Below, one piece after another: positions 43,852 to 50,658 of a stretch of DNA of 64,000 nucleotides (the stretch's first letter is position 1; the number at the start of each line of letters is the position of its first letter). Origin of the DNA: Archaeoglobus profundus DSM 5631. GTDB lineage: Archaea; Halobacteriota; Archaeoglobi; Archaeoglobales; Archaeoglobaceae. Location of the stretch: contig NC_013741.1 of the NCBI RefSeq assembly GCF_000025285.1, positions 62,001 to 126,000 on the forward strand, read 5' to 3'. The notes beneath the pieces are model-generated. The model did no database searches, was not told the DNA's origin, and saw nothing but the letters and a program-made list of their open reading frames with translations. A program made the position numbers and the translations under genes.

Positions 43852-44908
43852 TAAAATCACCTCCAATCTCCTCAATAGCTTTTGAGAAGTCATCTTCTTT
43901 CTTGACTTCAGGAGTCCAATCTTCGCCTTCTCTTTTCAGAATCGCCTTAATAGCTTCGAGATTAAATGCCCAAAAGTATCTTCTTTGCTCCTTGATACGA
44001 AGACGTATAGATGCCCTGTTTGGATTTGCAAGAAGTCTTCTCACCGACTTTGCAACTTTCCTCATGCTCTCGTAAACACCTACCTCCTCAAGAAGCTCCT
44101 TAAGGAGCTCAGAATCAACAAGAATGATGTCTCCTTCAACGAAAAAGCCACGTTTCGGTGGCACTTTACCTTCCTTCAATAGCTTGACATCGTAAAATTC
44201 CCTCTTTGTGGTTAAAACCTCGATAACGGCTTCCTCGATCGATGACTCTACATCAAAGGGTTCTCTAACAATCACGGCGTTATCGACCCAACTTTGATAA
44301 ACCTTTAATGCGCTTTCTTCATCGAATGGAGGATTTGGCGGAATGTAATAACACTTTAAGAAAAGCTCGTTGAAGAGGGCTACATTAACTTTCATTCCGT
44401 CCTTACCTTGCTTTGCGATCTTTTTGATCGGAATTATTTCACGACGACCTGCTATTTTGATGTCCAACTCTGACGTTGAATGGAACAGTAGAACAGATTC
44501 GGTGTCTATAATCAAACGATCAGCTGGGTGTAAACTCTCAGCGCATTCTTCCTCCTTGCAGAAACCGAGATTTCTCACATAATCACATGAGAACTGCGGA
44601 ACATCGAGGAGCTCGAGTAATTTATCAGGTGACAGATCGAGATTGTGAACTTTCAGGAAGGTTTTTGCAATTGACAGGCGCTGTGACTCTGTCAATCCTC
44701 TTCTCTTTGCCCATGAGAGTATTACTTTCAAGGCCTCAGGAGAGGAGCACTCTCTTGCTTTCTTGACACAGATGGGTTCAAATCTTGAATTCAAGCCGAT
44801 GTCCTGTGTGTCCCCACTTGTCCCGTTTGTCCTATTTGTCCCACTTGTCCCGCAATTTTGAGCGTTGAAATTATTGTCCATATTATGGGACATATGGGAC
44901 AAACGCAT
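43844..44908 (-). CDS. Unknown element protein with Cys motif, possible replication partner
   Basis: 354 residues. The N-terminus is a low-complexity GTSGTNRTNGTSGDTQ stretch encoded by the iteron-like repeats. Near residue 110 FSCDYVRNLGFCKEEEC may bind a metal or cluster, similar to small cysteine motifs in primase partners. The rest is helical and basic at the end. I do not recognise a family. GGAGGAGG precedes ATG 44908 closely; downstream ATGs at 44893 and 44881 are possible. First gene of the replication block. Confidence 0.6.
   Translation of the reverse strand: MRLSHMSHNMDNNFNAQNCGTSGTNRTNGTSGDTQDIGLNSRFEPICVKKARECSSPEALKVILSWAKRRGLTESQRLSIAKTFLKVHNLDLSPDKLLELLDVPQFSCDYVRNLGFCKEEECAESLHPADRLIIDTESVLLFHSTSELDIKIAGRREIIPIKKIAKQGKDGMKVNVALFNELFLKCYYIPPNPPFDEESALKVYQSWVDNAVIVREPFDVESSIEEAVIEVLTTKREFYDVKLLKEGKVPPKRGFFVEGDIILVDSELLKELLEEVGVYESMRKVAKSVRRLLANPNRASIRLRIKEQRRYFWAFNLEAIKAILKREGEDWTPEVKKEDDFSKAIEEIGGDFIE
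44800..44902. repeat. Iteron-like repeats around the start of the replication operon
   Basis: Four tandem 9-nt units TTGTCC(C/T)(G/A)(T/C) occupy 44818-44853, preceded by a variant tgtgtcccc. Farther on, TTGTCCATAT (44874-44883) faces ATATGGGACAA (44892-44902) as a dyad. Direct plus inverted copies of one core near a primase/helicase operon fit a replication origin or an autoregulatory operator. The tandem part is in the coding frame of the protein's N-terminus. Confidence 0.6.
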
Positions 44909-45089
44909 CACCTCCTCCTATGAGTTTGCAAACCTCCTGTTTACAGTCGGTCGGAAAATCTTCATTAAAGATACAATTTTTTATGTTTCTTTGATCTCTT
45001 ATCATAAATGGACATTTTTCGGAAAAGCTTTTAAAGTCAATGACGGATTTCTTTTTAAGATTCCCGCCCTTCGCTGTTGGAGTTGACAT
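44883..45089 (-). CDS. Small Cys-containing protein
   Basis: 68 residues with CPFMIRDQRNIKNC and DCKQEVCKL, four cysteines that could hold one zinc. ATG 45089 lies behind GAGGTGG. It overlaps the next gene by 26 nt. Function unknown; nucleic-acid binding is a guess. Confidence 0.6.
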   Translation of the reverse strand: MSTPTAKGGNLKKKSVIDFKSFSEKCPFMIRDQRNIKNCIFNEDFPTDCKQEVCKLIGGGDAFVPYVP

Positions 45090-45091
45090 TT

Positions 45092-45298
45092 TTAACCACC
45101 TCTCTCAAAACCGCTCTTCCATTGAGATGGAATCTCCACACCCTCACGCTCAGCTTTTTCAAGGATCGCAATTCTCACAACTGCTGATTCTGATGTTTGA
45201 AGTTTTTCAGCGAGTTTTTGGATTACATAGGCGATTTCGAGAGGCATTGAGACTGTTTTTGTGACAACAATCCTCCCCACTTCTACCACCCCCTTCAT
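45092..45298 (-). CDS. Ribbon-helix-helix regulator
   Basis: 68 residues with a beta-strand start (GRIVVTKTVSMPLEIAYVIQ) and two helices (KLAEKLQTSESAVVRIAILE), the ribbon-helix-helix pattern. It would dimerise on palindromic DNA, and the divergent gap with the wHTH gene carries several inverted repeats. It begins the minus-strand operon that includes the replication genes, so it may control it. Confidence 0.75.
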   Translation of the reverse strand: MKGVVEVGRIVVTKTVSMPLEIAYVIQKLAEKLQTSESAVVRIAILEKAEREGVEIPSQWKSGFERGG

Positions 45299-45402
45299 TT
45301 GTTTGTTTGTTTAACAAACAATTCTCTTAAAGATTAAAAAAGTTTCGTTCGTTATCTTAACAAACGTTAGGTTTTTATGTGTTAGTTACCTAACAAACAA
45401 AC
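45299..45402. promoter_or_regulatory. Divergent operator region between the two element regulators
   Basis: TTGTTTG-TTTAA-CAAACAA is an inverted repeat at 45303-45321 close to the RHH start. GTTAGTTACCTAAC (45381-45394) lies between a TATA-like gtttttatgt (45371-45380) and the wHTH ATG, an ideal repressor site. AACAAAC recurs at 45359 and 45393. One or both regulators probably bind here. Confidence 0.6.
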
Positions 45403-46080
45403 ATGGTTAGTAAAAGAGAGCTCGAGATTCTGGGATTCATAATTGGAGGAAAAAAGTATTTTCACGCAATCCAAGAAGCTTTAGGGCTTAAGAAACCGAT
45501 TGTGAGCGAATACCTATCTAATTTGAAAAACAAGGGTTTAATTATAGAAAGACAAGATCCAAATGATAGGAGGAGGAAACTTTACGAAATCAATCCTGAA
45601 GAGTTTGTTTTCACAACTGTGAATGAAATTATATCCTTTATTGAAAAATACATTGAGCTAACTGAGGAGGAGAAGAAAGAACTCGAAAAGGTGTTAAGGC
45701 ATCCCTCTGCTCATGAATATTTCAAAAAAAGGCTTGAATTGATCATAAGTTCGGGTGAAAAGCTCAGCGTTGAAGATGAGATATCCGCTTTCGTTGATGG
45801 TATTGTTGCAGTTAAGCTGTTTGAGGAAGCTTTCAAGGATATATATAGGAAGTTTGCCAAAGACTTCGCAAGGGAGTTGGTTAAAGGAACATCTGTAGCT
45901 TCAACATCTCATCTTCTCGAGATTGCCGAAAACCTCCCAATGTGGTTTGTTGAGAGATGGTCGAGTCTTGAGCGTTTCAGGAAATCTGCAATCGGTCAAG
46001 CTCTTATTAGTATACTTGTAGCTACACGAGATTTATTACAGAAGAAAGATATAATTAAGAAGAAGTTCTTGAAAGGGTAG
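45403..46080 (+). CDS. Winged-helix transcriptional regulator
   Basis: 225 residues. The first 70 form a MarR/ArsR-like winged helix (YFHAIQEALGLKKPIVSEYLSNLKN, then NDRRRKLYEINPEEF). The rest is helical with no recognised ligand domain. ATG 45403 sits about 27 nt after a TATA-like box, so it is leaderless, and the operator between them suggests autorepression. It is the main plus-strand gene of the element besides the integrase. Confidence 0.82.
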   Translation: MVSKRELEILGFIIGGKKYFHAIQEALGLKKPIVSEYLSNLKNKGLIIERQDPNDRRRKLYEINPEEFVFTTVNEIISFIEKYIELTEEEKKELEKVLRHPSAHEYFKKRLELIISSGEKLSVEDEISAFVDGIVAVKLFEEAFKDIYRKFAKDFARELVKGTSVASTSHLLEIAENLPMWFVERWSSLERFRKSAIGQALISILVATRDLLQKKDIIKKKFLKG

Positions 46081-46180
46081 TAGTGTAAGCAGCAACGCTT
46101 ATTTTATTCTTGTAAAAATTATTAAACCTACTGCCAACTACCTTTAGCAAACCTTATTTTATTCTTGATCAAGAATCATT

Positions 46181-46385
46181 ATGCCAAGACGTAAGGGAGA
46201 CAAGACATTTTTGCACCTCTACGTAGATAAAAATATTCTTGAGAGAGCTAAGCAGATAATCCCTAATCTGTCGGCTTTCGTTGAAGCGGAACTTGCAAAG
46301 GCTGTTATCTTGGCTGAAAGAGGAATACTACCCAACTTTGGAGCGGGCCGGGGGGGATTCGAACCCCCGACCGCGGGATTAAGAG
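46181..46385 (+). pseudogene. Integrase, N-terminal fragment (int-N)
   Basis: ATG 46181 encodes RRKGDKTFLHLYVDKNILERA and further to AERGILPNFGAGRGGFEPPTAGLR, 68 residues ending in the att core. The next residues after the core are read from the tRNA gene and are meaningless. With the fragment at 35432-36265 the integrase becomes complete (68 + 263 = 331 residues). It shares the start of the SSV-type integrases, which often carry the attP site within the gene. Confidence 0.88.
46342..46385. repeat. Right attachment copy (attR)
   Basis: 44 nt matching the left copy except for an extra G. The base series covers the 3' acceptor strand, T arm and anticodon arm of tRNA-Lys on the minus strand. 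Confidence 0.9.
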
Positions 46386-46418
46386 TCCCGCGCTCTAACC
46401 TGGCTAAGCTACCGGCCC
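46345..46418 (-). tRNA. tRNA-Lys (anticodon CTT)
   Basis: Cloverleaf: acceptor GGGCCGG with CCGGCCC, anticodon stem CGGGA with TCCCG around loop CTCTTAA (anticodon CTT), T arm GGGGG-TTCGAAT-CCCCC. CCA is not encoded. The element is integrated in its 3' half, but the element supplies the missing end, so the gene is intact. Confidence 0.95.
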
Positions 46419-46450
46419 CCAGTAAGGGTGCACGATCGGATTTAAAAAGC

Positions 46451-46720
46451 TTATCCTCTGTATCTAAGGCAGTAAACGAAGAGAACTCTCACCCTTCCCT
46501 TTCTCAATCCTGCGAATTTCGTGCTGAATTTAACTTCAAAATTCAGCAACTTCTTCAGAATTGAGATGAACTTTCTTGCATCGTTCACATCCTCGAAATA
46601 AACATCCACTCCTCCTTTTACCTTCTCAACATTGACGTTGAACTTGTAAGCCTTTGAAATAAGGTTTTCAAGCCTCTCCTCTTCGACATCCCTTATTTGA
46701 ACTATGCACGGATGTTTCAT
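46451..46720 (-). CDS. Conserved archaeal protein, possibly NMD3-related
   Basis: 89 residues, MKHPCIVQIRDVEEERLENL to the end KGRVRVLFVYCLRYRG. The pattern of alternating strands and helices and the tail FAGLRKGRVRVL weakly recall NMD3-type ribosome proteins. A TATA-like cttatatta lies 25 nt before ATG 46720, a leaderless start; farther upstream candidates lack a promoter. It reads toward the tRNA-Lys gene 32 nt away. Confidence 0.5.
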   Translation of the reverse strand: MKHPCIVQIRDVEEERLENLISKAYKFNVNVEKVKGGVDVYFEDVNDARKFISILKKLLNFEVKFSTKFAGLRKGRVRVLFVYCLRYRG

Positions 46721-46757
46721 CAAAGGATTTATATCTGGAGTAATATAAGGGATTGGG

Positions 46758-47417
46758 ATGGATGAGTTGCTGATAAAGGAGTTCGACATCAGGTACATAA
46801 ATGCGGTGTCGAGGAAGGATTTGAAGGAACATGCTATGATCAGACTTATTATATCCTCTCTTGCCACTCATGAGGAAGTTTACAACCTCACGAAGAACGA
46901 CATCCGCTCATTTAACGGAATAAAGACTGTCAAACTCAACAACGGAAGAAAGACAAGGATAGCCCCAATCGATTCGAGAACGTTCGAAGTACTTATGGAA
47001 GTTTCAAAGGGTATGAGTAGAAGACAGAGGATTTTCGACTACTCCAAGGCTGAGATGGATGAGATCGTGAAGAAGTACTCTCCTGCAAAGAGGACATACA
47101 ACGTTGAGAAGCTGAGGAGTGCAGTCATTGATATTCTTAGGGATTGCCAATTCTTCGAGCACGATTATGTGAGCGATATGATAAACGGAACGAACTTTGA
47201 AGGTGTAGTGGACTTCGTAAACGATATGCATCCGATGTTTTCGGGCGTTTGGGACTTGGATGACGATGAGGTTGCTGAAGACTTTATAGAGAACTACATT
47301 CTCCTAATTGGAGAGAGAAACGCTGAGAAGATAGCTGAAGACATCTGTGAGAGCGTTGAAAGGGTTGAAAATCTCATGAGAAGTATAACATCGAGAAATT
47401 TAATGTTCAGAATTTAA
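46758..47417 (+). CDS. Integrase-core-like protein lacking catalytic Arg
   Basis: 219 residues. IISSLATHEEVYNLTKNDIRSF and TVKLNNGRKTRIAPIDSRTFEVL resemble the catalytic-core start of tyrosine recombinases, including the K-x-R loop, but the expected Arg (G-L-R-x-x-E) is replaced by ATHEEV and the C-terminal catalytic region is not recognised. It may be a repurposed DNA-binding protein of Archaeoglobales. The TATA-like tttatatct at 46728-46736 is 25 nt before ATG 46758, a leaderless start that overlaps the opposite promoter. Confidence 0.5.
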   Translation: MDELLIKEFDIRYINAVSRKDLKEHAMIRLIISSLATHEEVYNLTKNDIRSFNGIKTVKLNNGRKTRIAPIDSRTFEVLMEVSKGMSRRQRIFDYSKAEMDEIVKKYSPAKRTYNVEKLRSAVIDILRDCQFFEHDYVSDMINGTNFEGVVDFVNDMHPMFSGVWDLDDDEVAEDFIENYILLIGERNAEKIAEDICESVERVENLMRSITSRNLMFRI

Positions 47418-47424
47418 TAAAAAA

Positions 47425-47646
47425 TTAAAACAGATCGTATCTTTCAAGCCAGACGAAGCTCTCCCTTCTTCTCCTGACAGTTATTGGAATTACTCCTCTC
47501 TCGAATTCCTCTCTTGCAATTTCTAAGGGATCGGTTTTGTCAGTTTCTATTAACACTGGTGCGCCCAAAGCTATCTGCAGAGCCCTTGCACCGATGATAC
47601 GGACTTTTTCAAATCGAGTATATTTAAAGGGGAAGGTGCGTTTAAT
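47425..47646 (-). CDS. rpoK: RNA polymerase subunit K (Rpo6), start codon unusual
   Basis: The protein [20 protein letters not shown] with [19 protein letters not shown] at the end is clearly RpoK, which stabilises the polymerase core. In frame there is no ATG, GTG or TTG after the preceding stop at 47653-47655; the only near-start codon is ATT at 47644-47646. An ATG exists at 47651 in another frame and would reach RpoK if one T were removed. It lies downstream of tRNA-Pro and rpoN as in other archaeal operons. Confidence 0.85.
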   Translation of the reverse strand: MKRTFPFKYTRFEKVRIIGARALQIALGAPVLIETDKTDPLEIAREEFERGVIPITVRRRRESFVWLERYDLF

Positions 47647-47665
47647 AGGGCATCACCCCTTTGAT

Positions 47666-47738
47666 GGGGCCGCCGAGATTTGAACTCGGGTCACCGGCTC
47701 CCGAAGCCGGGAGGATAACCAGGCTACCCCACGGCCCC
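47666..47738 (-). tRNA. tRNA-Pro (anticodon CGG)
   Basis: Acceptor GGGGCCG with CGGCCCC, anticodon stem CCGGC with GCCGG around TTCGGGA (anticodon CGG), T arm with GAGTTCAAATCTC. Its 5' end (47724-47738) is shared with the last codons and stop of rpoN. Confidence 0.93.
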
Positions 47739-47936
47739 ATGGAACTTCGCAATCTCCTCAAGCACGGACTTGTAAGTCAGGAACATTCTCCTGCAACAAT
47801 ACCTCTCAATTCCCATTTCATCCAAAGCCTCTTTCGGACTTTTACCTTCTTCAAGTTTCTTCTTGTATTCCGCGTAGAGGTGTCCTATTACGGCTCCACA
47901 GCTGAAGCATCTGATGGGGAAGTCTACCCCTTCCAT
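47724..47936 (-). CDS. rpoN: RNA polymerase subunit N (Rpo10)
   Basis: 70 residues with PIRCFSCGAVIG at the start and RYCCRRMFLTY, the zinc ligands of RpoN (CxxC and CC). It anchors the assembly of the large polymerase subunits. ATG 47936 has GGTGA 5 nt before it; GTG 47945 is the longer alternative. Its stop codon lies inside the tRNA-Pro gene. Confidence 0.95.
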   Translation of the reverse strand: MEGVDFPIRCFSCGAVIGHLYAEYKKKLEEGKSPKEALDEMGIERYCCRRMFLTYKSVLEEIAKFHGAVG

Positions 47937-47970
47937 CCTTTTCACCGTGATAAAAACTGTATAAAAGTTT

Positions 47971-48375
47971 TTACCTGTAAGAAGTCTGCCTCCTCTTCCT
48001 TGCTCCCCTTCCTCCCTGTTTCTTGGGCTCTTTCCTCCTCACGTCGTTGACGAGCAGATACCTGTCGTATTCTAAGTAAGCTCTTTTAAGCTCTTCATCT
48101 CCGCTCCACTCAACCAGCCCCCTTGCTATTGCTGTTCTCGCAGCTTCAGCCTGACCCATGACACCTCCACCGTTCACGGTAACATCGATGTCAACCTTCT
48201 TTGCCAAGTCCTTTGCTATAATCAGTGGCTCCATTATGGTTAGTCTGGCAAGTTCAGGTTGGAAAATTTCGAGAGGAATCTTATTTATTCTGACCCTACC
48301 AACTCCGTCCCTTACAACGGCTTTGGCAACAGCTGTTTTCCTCTTACCACTTGTTATCACGACCTTCATAATCAT
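47971..48375 (-). CDS. rps9: Ribosomal protein uS9
   Basis: 134 residues: [20 protein letters not shown] at the start, [20 protein letters not shown] in the middle, and the basic tail [14 protein letters not shown] that reaches the P site of the ribosome. ATG 48375 overlaps the rpl13 stop by 4 nt. Confidence 0.96.
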   Translation of the reverse strand: MIMKVVITSGKRKTAVAKAVVRDGVGRVRINKIPLEIFQPELARLTIMEPLIIAKDLAKKVDIDVTVNGGGVMGQAEAARTAIARGLVEWSGDEELKRAYLEYDRYLLVNDVRRKEPKKQGGRGARKRRQTSYR

Positions 48376-48848
48376 GCACCCCTAAACTTGTAACCCAAAT
48401 ACTCACAAATCTCTGCTACCGTTACAAACTTGTCAGTCTTACAAACCTTCTCATACAACGCCTGTTCAACAATCTCAAACTCCTTGTCCTTCAATTCTTC
48501 GGGAACTCCCATGAAAACCCTAAGCCTTCTGTATGCTTCTCTACCCCTTCTGCTCTTCCAAGGAAGCATACCTCTGACAGTTCTTTTGAAGAGTTTTTCA
48601 GGATGTCTTGGGAAGTAGGGGCCCTTTTCCTTACTACCCCTGTCGTACTTCTCCTTGTATCTCTGAAAGACCATTTCTCTATCTCCAGTAACTATAGCCT
48701 TTTCAGCATTGACAACTACTATCTTTTCTCCGTTCAGCAACCTCTTTGCGATAATGCTGCTCAATCTGCCTAAAATATGTCCTTCCGCATTTATCACAAC
48801 GAAGTCGTCGCCAAGGGTCTTCAAGGCCCTCTTAACGCTCACAGCCAT
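48372..48848 (-). CDS. rpl13: Ribosomal protein uL13
   Basis: 158 residues with [20 protein letters not shown] and [19 protein letters not shown], typical of archaeal L13. It is between rpl18e and rps9, as in almost all archaea. Confidence 0.96.
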   Translation of the reverse strand: MAVSVKRALKTLGDDFVVINAEGHILGRLSSIIAKRLLNGEKIVVVNAEKAIVTGDREMVFQRYKEKYDRGSKEKGPYFPRHPEKLFKRTVRGMLPWKSRRGREAYRRLRVFMGVPEELKDKEFEIVEQALYEKVCKTDKFVTVAEICEYLGYKFRGA

Positions 48849-48854
48849 AATTCA

Positions 48855-49232
48855 TCACCCCATAATCCTGACTCCGCTACCTCCCGGATTTATCTCGATC
48901 AGCTGAGAAATCGTAAGACACTTACCTCCCGCAGACTCAATCTTTCTCCTAGCTGAATCTGAGAAGCTTAAGGCTGCAACTGTAACGGCTTTTGTTATCC
49001 TACCTCCTCCTAAAACCTTCCCTGGAACTAAGATCGTTTCTCCCTCTTTGGCGTACCTTTCTATCTTCGAGACATTTACTTCTGCGTAAAGTCTCTTTGG
49101 TCTAGCCAATCTCTCTGCGATGTCCTTCCATATCTTTGCCTTGTTCTCAGCTGATGCTTTGAACAGTGATTCGATTAGCTTCACCAAGTTTGGATCGGTC
49201 TTTCTCTTAGTCAGTCTCTCGACTTTACTCAT
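48855..49232 (-). CDS. rpl18e: Ribosomal protein eL18
   Basis: 125 residues with DPNLVKLIESLFKASAENKA, RPKRLYAEVNVSKIERYAKE and VPGKVLGGGRITKAVTVAA, archaeal L18e. First gene of the ribosomal/polymerase operon. Confidence 0.96.
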   Translation of the reverse strand: MSKVERLTKRKTDPNLVKLIESLFKASAENKAKIWKDIAERLARPKRLYAEVNVSKIERYAKEGETILVPGKVLGGGRITKAVTVAALSFSDSARRKIESAGGKCLTISQLIEINPGGSGVRIMG

Positions 49233-49259
49233 AGCACAACATCGAGAGGAGATCGGTAT

Positions 49260-49775
49260 TTAAATGTTCTCCAAGAGTTCTTTAAGTTCGACAATTGGGA
49301 TTAGATTTGGAATGAGCTCTCTGGCCCCTTCATTCCTATCGACGACAGTCAGCACAGCTACTACCTTACCACCCCTCTCTTCAACCCTCCTAACCACTGA
49401 ATAAGCAGACTTTCCCGTTGTAGTCACATCTTCAACAACTACAATCCTCTCGCCTTCCTCAATAGTCCCTATCAGATCACCGCCAACTCCGTAGGACTTC
49501 TTCTCCTTTCTGAATATGACGTAGGGCTTGTTAGTTTCGAGGGAAAGAGCTACAGCCAGTGGAACGCCTCCTAGCTCTATGCAGGCTATCTTGTCGAAGT
49601 CAATACCTTTAACCTTTTCAGCCATCAGCTTTGCGACAGTCCTTAGTATTTCGGGGTATGTGCATGCTATTTTTATGTCAACATAGACGTTGCTCTTCTT
49701 CCCAGATGAAAGAATGAATTCTCCAAATTTCAAAGCTCCGATTTCTTTTAGCATGTCTATAAGCTTCTCCTTCAT
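49260..49775 (-). CDS. pyrE: Orotate phosphoribosyltransferase
   Basis: 171 residues with GEFILSSGKKSNVYVDIKIA and the PRPP-binding loop IVVVEDVTTTGKSA. It converts orotate and PRPP to OMP in pyrimidine synthesis. It starts 1 nt after the upstream gene and 27 nt before rpl18e. Confidence 0.95.
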   Translation of the reverse strand: MKEKLIDMLKEIGALKFGEFILSSGKKSNVYVDIKIACTYPEILRTVAKLMAEKVKGIDFDKIACIELGGVPLAVALSLETNKPYVIFRKEKKSYGVGGDLIGTIEEGERIVVVEDVTTTGKSAYSVVRRVEERGGKVVAVLTVVDRNEGARELIPNLIPIVELKELLENI

Positions 49776-49776
49776 T

Positions 49777-50391
49777 CTAGCACCTCAGTATGTCCAACGC
49801 AAGTATCTTGTTGTCTAACAACTCTAAACTGTAGTTGTCCCAGAACACACAGGTGCCCAATACAATTATCTCTCCCTTGTCCTTGTACATCGCGCCGACT
49901 ACTGGGCTCCTGTAACCATTTGGATGAGTTAACCCAGTTTCAGATATTATTAAGGCGTTGTTGTTCGTTGTGAGAGACGATGCACACGGCATAACAACCT
50001 TGTAAGTCTTGTACTTACATATTGGGAACATCATGTCTCCAGCGTTGTTCTCCAGATCTACCACAACATCGCCGTTTATTCTTATAGGTATTTCGAGTTT
50101 AGTCAGAACTTTGTTTATGTTCTCTGCAGTGGAGTCCATGTTTCCGTAGTATGTAGCAAAGACTATTCTTTTCCCTTTCTTTAGCCAGTTGCTTATTTTT
50201 CTAATCTCCCAGCTTCGGAACTTTTCCTCTGGGTAATTAAAAACGATTACATCGTGCTCGCCCAGCTTCTTGAAATCGTCCTCCTGATATATCTCTATAC
50301 CCTCATTTTTTGCCATTCTTTTCAGCTTTGAGAAGTAGTAATAATCCTCAATTAAGAATTCTCCATGTGAAGCATCCCATCCTACGCTCAT
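49777..50391 (-). CDS. DUF4350/GATase-like protein of unknown function
   Basis: 204 residues. It opens with VGWDASHGEF, the start typical of DUF4350-like proteins, and has LGEHDVIVFNYPEEKF and a late GEIIVLGTCVFWDN, the alternating pattern of a class I glutaminase-like fold. The Cys-His dyad of true glutaminases is not evident. It lies ahead of pyrE and may be co-transcribed. Confidence 0.6.
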   Translation of the reverse strand: MSVGWDASHGEFLIEDYYYFSKLKRMAKNEGIEIYQEDDFKKLGEHDVIVFNYPEEKFRSWEIRKISNWLKKGKRIVFATYYGNMDSTAENINKVLTKLEIPIRINGDVVVDLENNAGDMMFPICKYKTYKVVMPCASSLTTNNNALIISETGLTHPNGYRSPVVGAMYKDKGEIIVLGTCVFWDNYSLELLDNKILALDILRC

Positions 50392-50434
50392 GCATAAAAA
50401 AGATCAGTTCGAAAAATAAAATTTTCCTGCGAAA

Positions 50435-50446
50435 CGTTTAAATGTA
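50435..50446 (+). promoter_or_regulatory. TATA-like box of tRNA-Gly
   Basis: gtttaaatgtat is centred about 27 nt before the tRNA 5' end at 50467. Confidence 0.55.
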
Positions 50447-50466
50447 TATGGCTTTAATAATCGGTA

Positions 50467-50539
50467 GGCGCGGGTAGTCTAGCCTGGTAGGACAACGCCC
50501 TTCCGAGGCGTTAGCCCGGGTTCAAATCCCGGCCCGCGC
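50467..50539 (+). tRNA. tRNA-Gly (anticodon TCC)
   Basis: Acceptor GCGCGGG with CCCGCGC and discriminator A, anticodon stem ACGCC with GGCGT around CTTCCGA (anticodon TCC), T arm CCGGG-TTCAAAT-CCCGG. CCA is not encoded. Confidence 0.96.
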
Positions 50540-50658
50540 ACTTCTAACCTTTGTTCTGAAGATTTGAAAATTGCGTAAAAAATTGAAATATTGAAATCTC
50601 GAAGATATACTACAATGACATAGAAAAATGAAAAATTGTAAATAACAATCAAAGTGGC

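Larger units (their letters stand above)
35432..46385. mobile_element. Integrated SSV-type element in tRNA-Lys, about 11 kb
   Basis: The 3' part of the tRNA-Lys gene is duplicated at both ends (35432-35474 and 46342-46385), and the integrase is split: the catalytic two-thirds start inside the left copy, the N-terminus ends inside the right copy. This is the arrangement produced when an integrase gene carries attP. Joining the parts gives one 331-residue protein in frame. Inside are replication-type genes, regulators, a toxin-antitoxin-like pair and a radical SAM cassette, mostly on the minus strand. The intact tRNA is on the right. Confidence 0.9.

Noticed and set aside
46181-46564. Complete protein reading on past the integrase N-terminus
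   Set aside because: After the att core it reads through the tRNA gene and flank in an unrelated frame.
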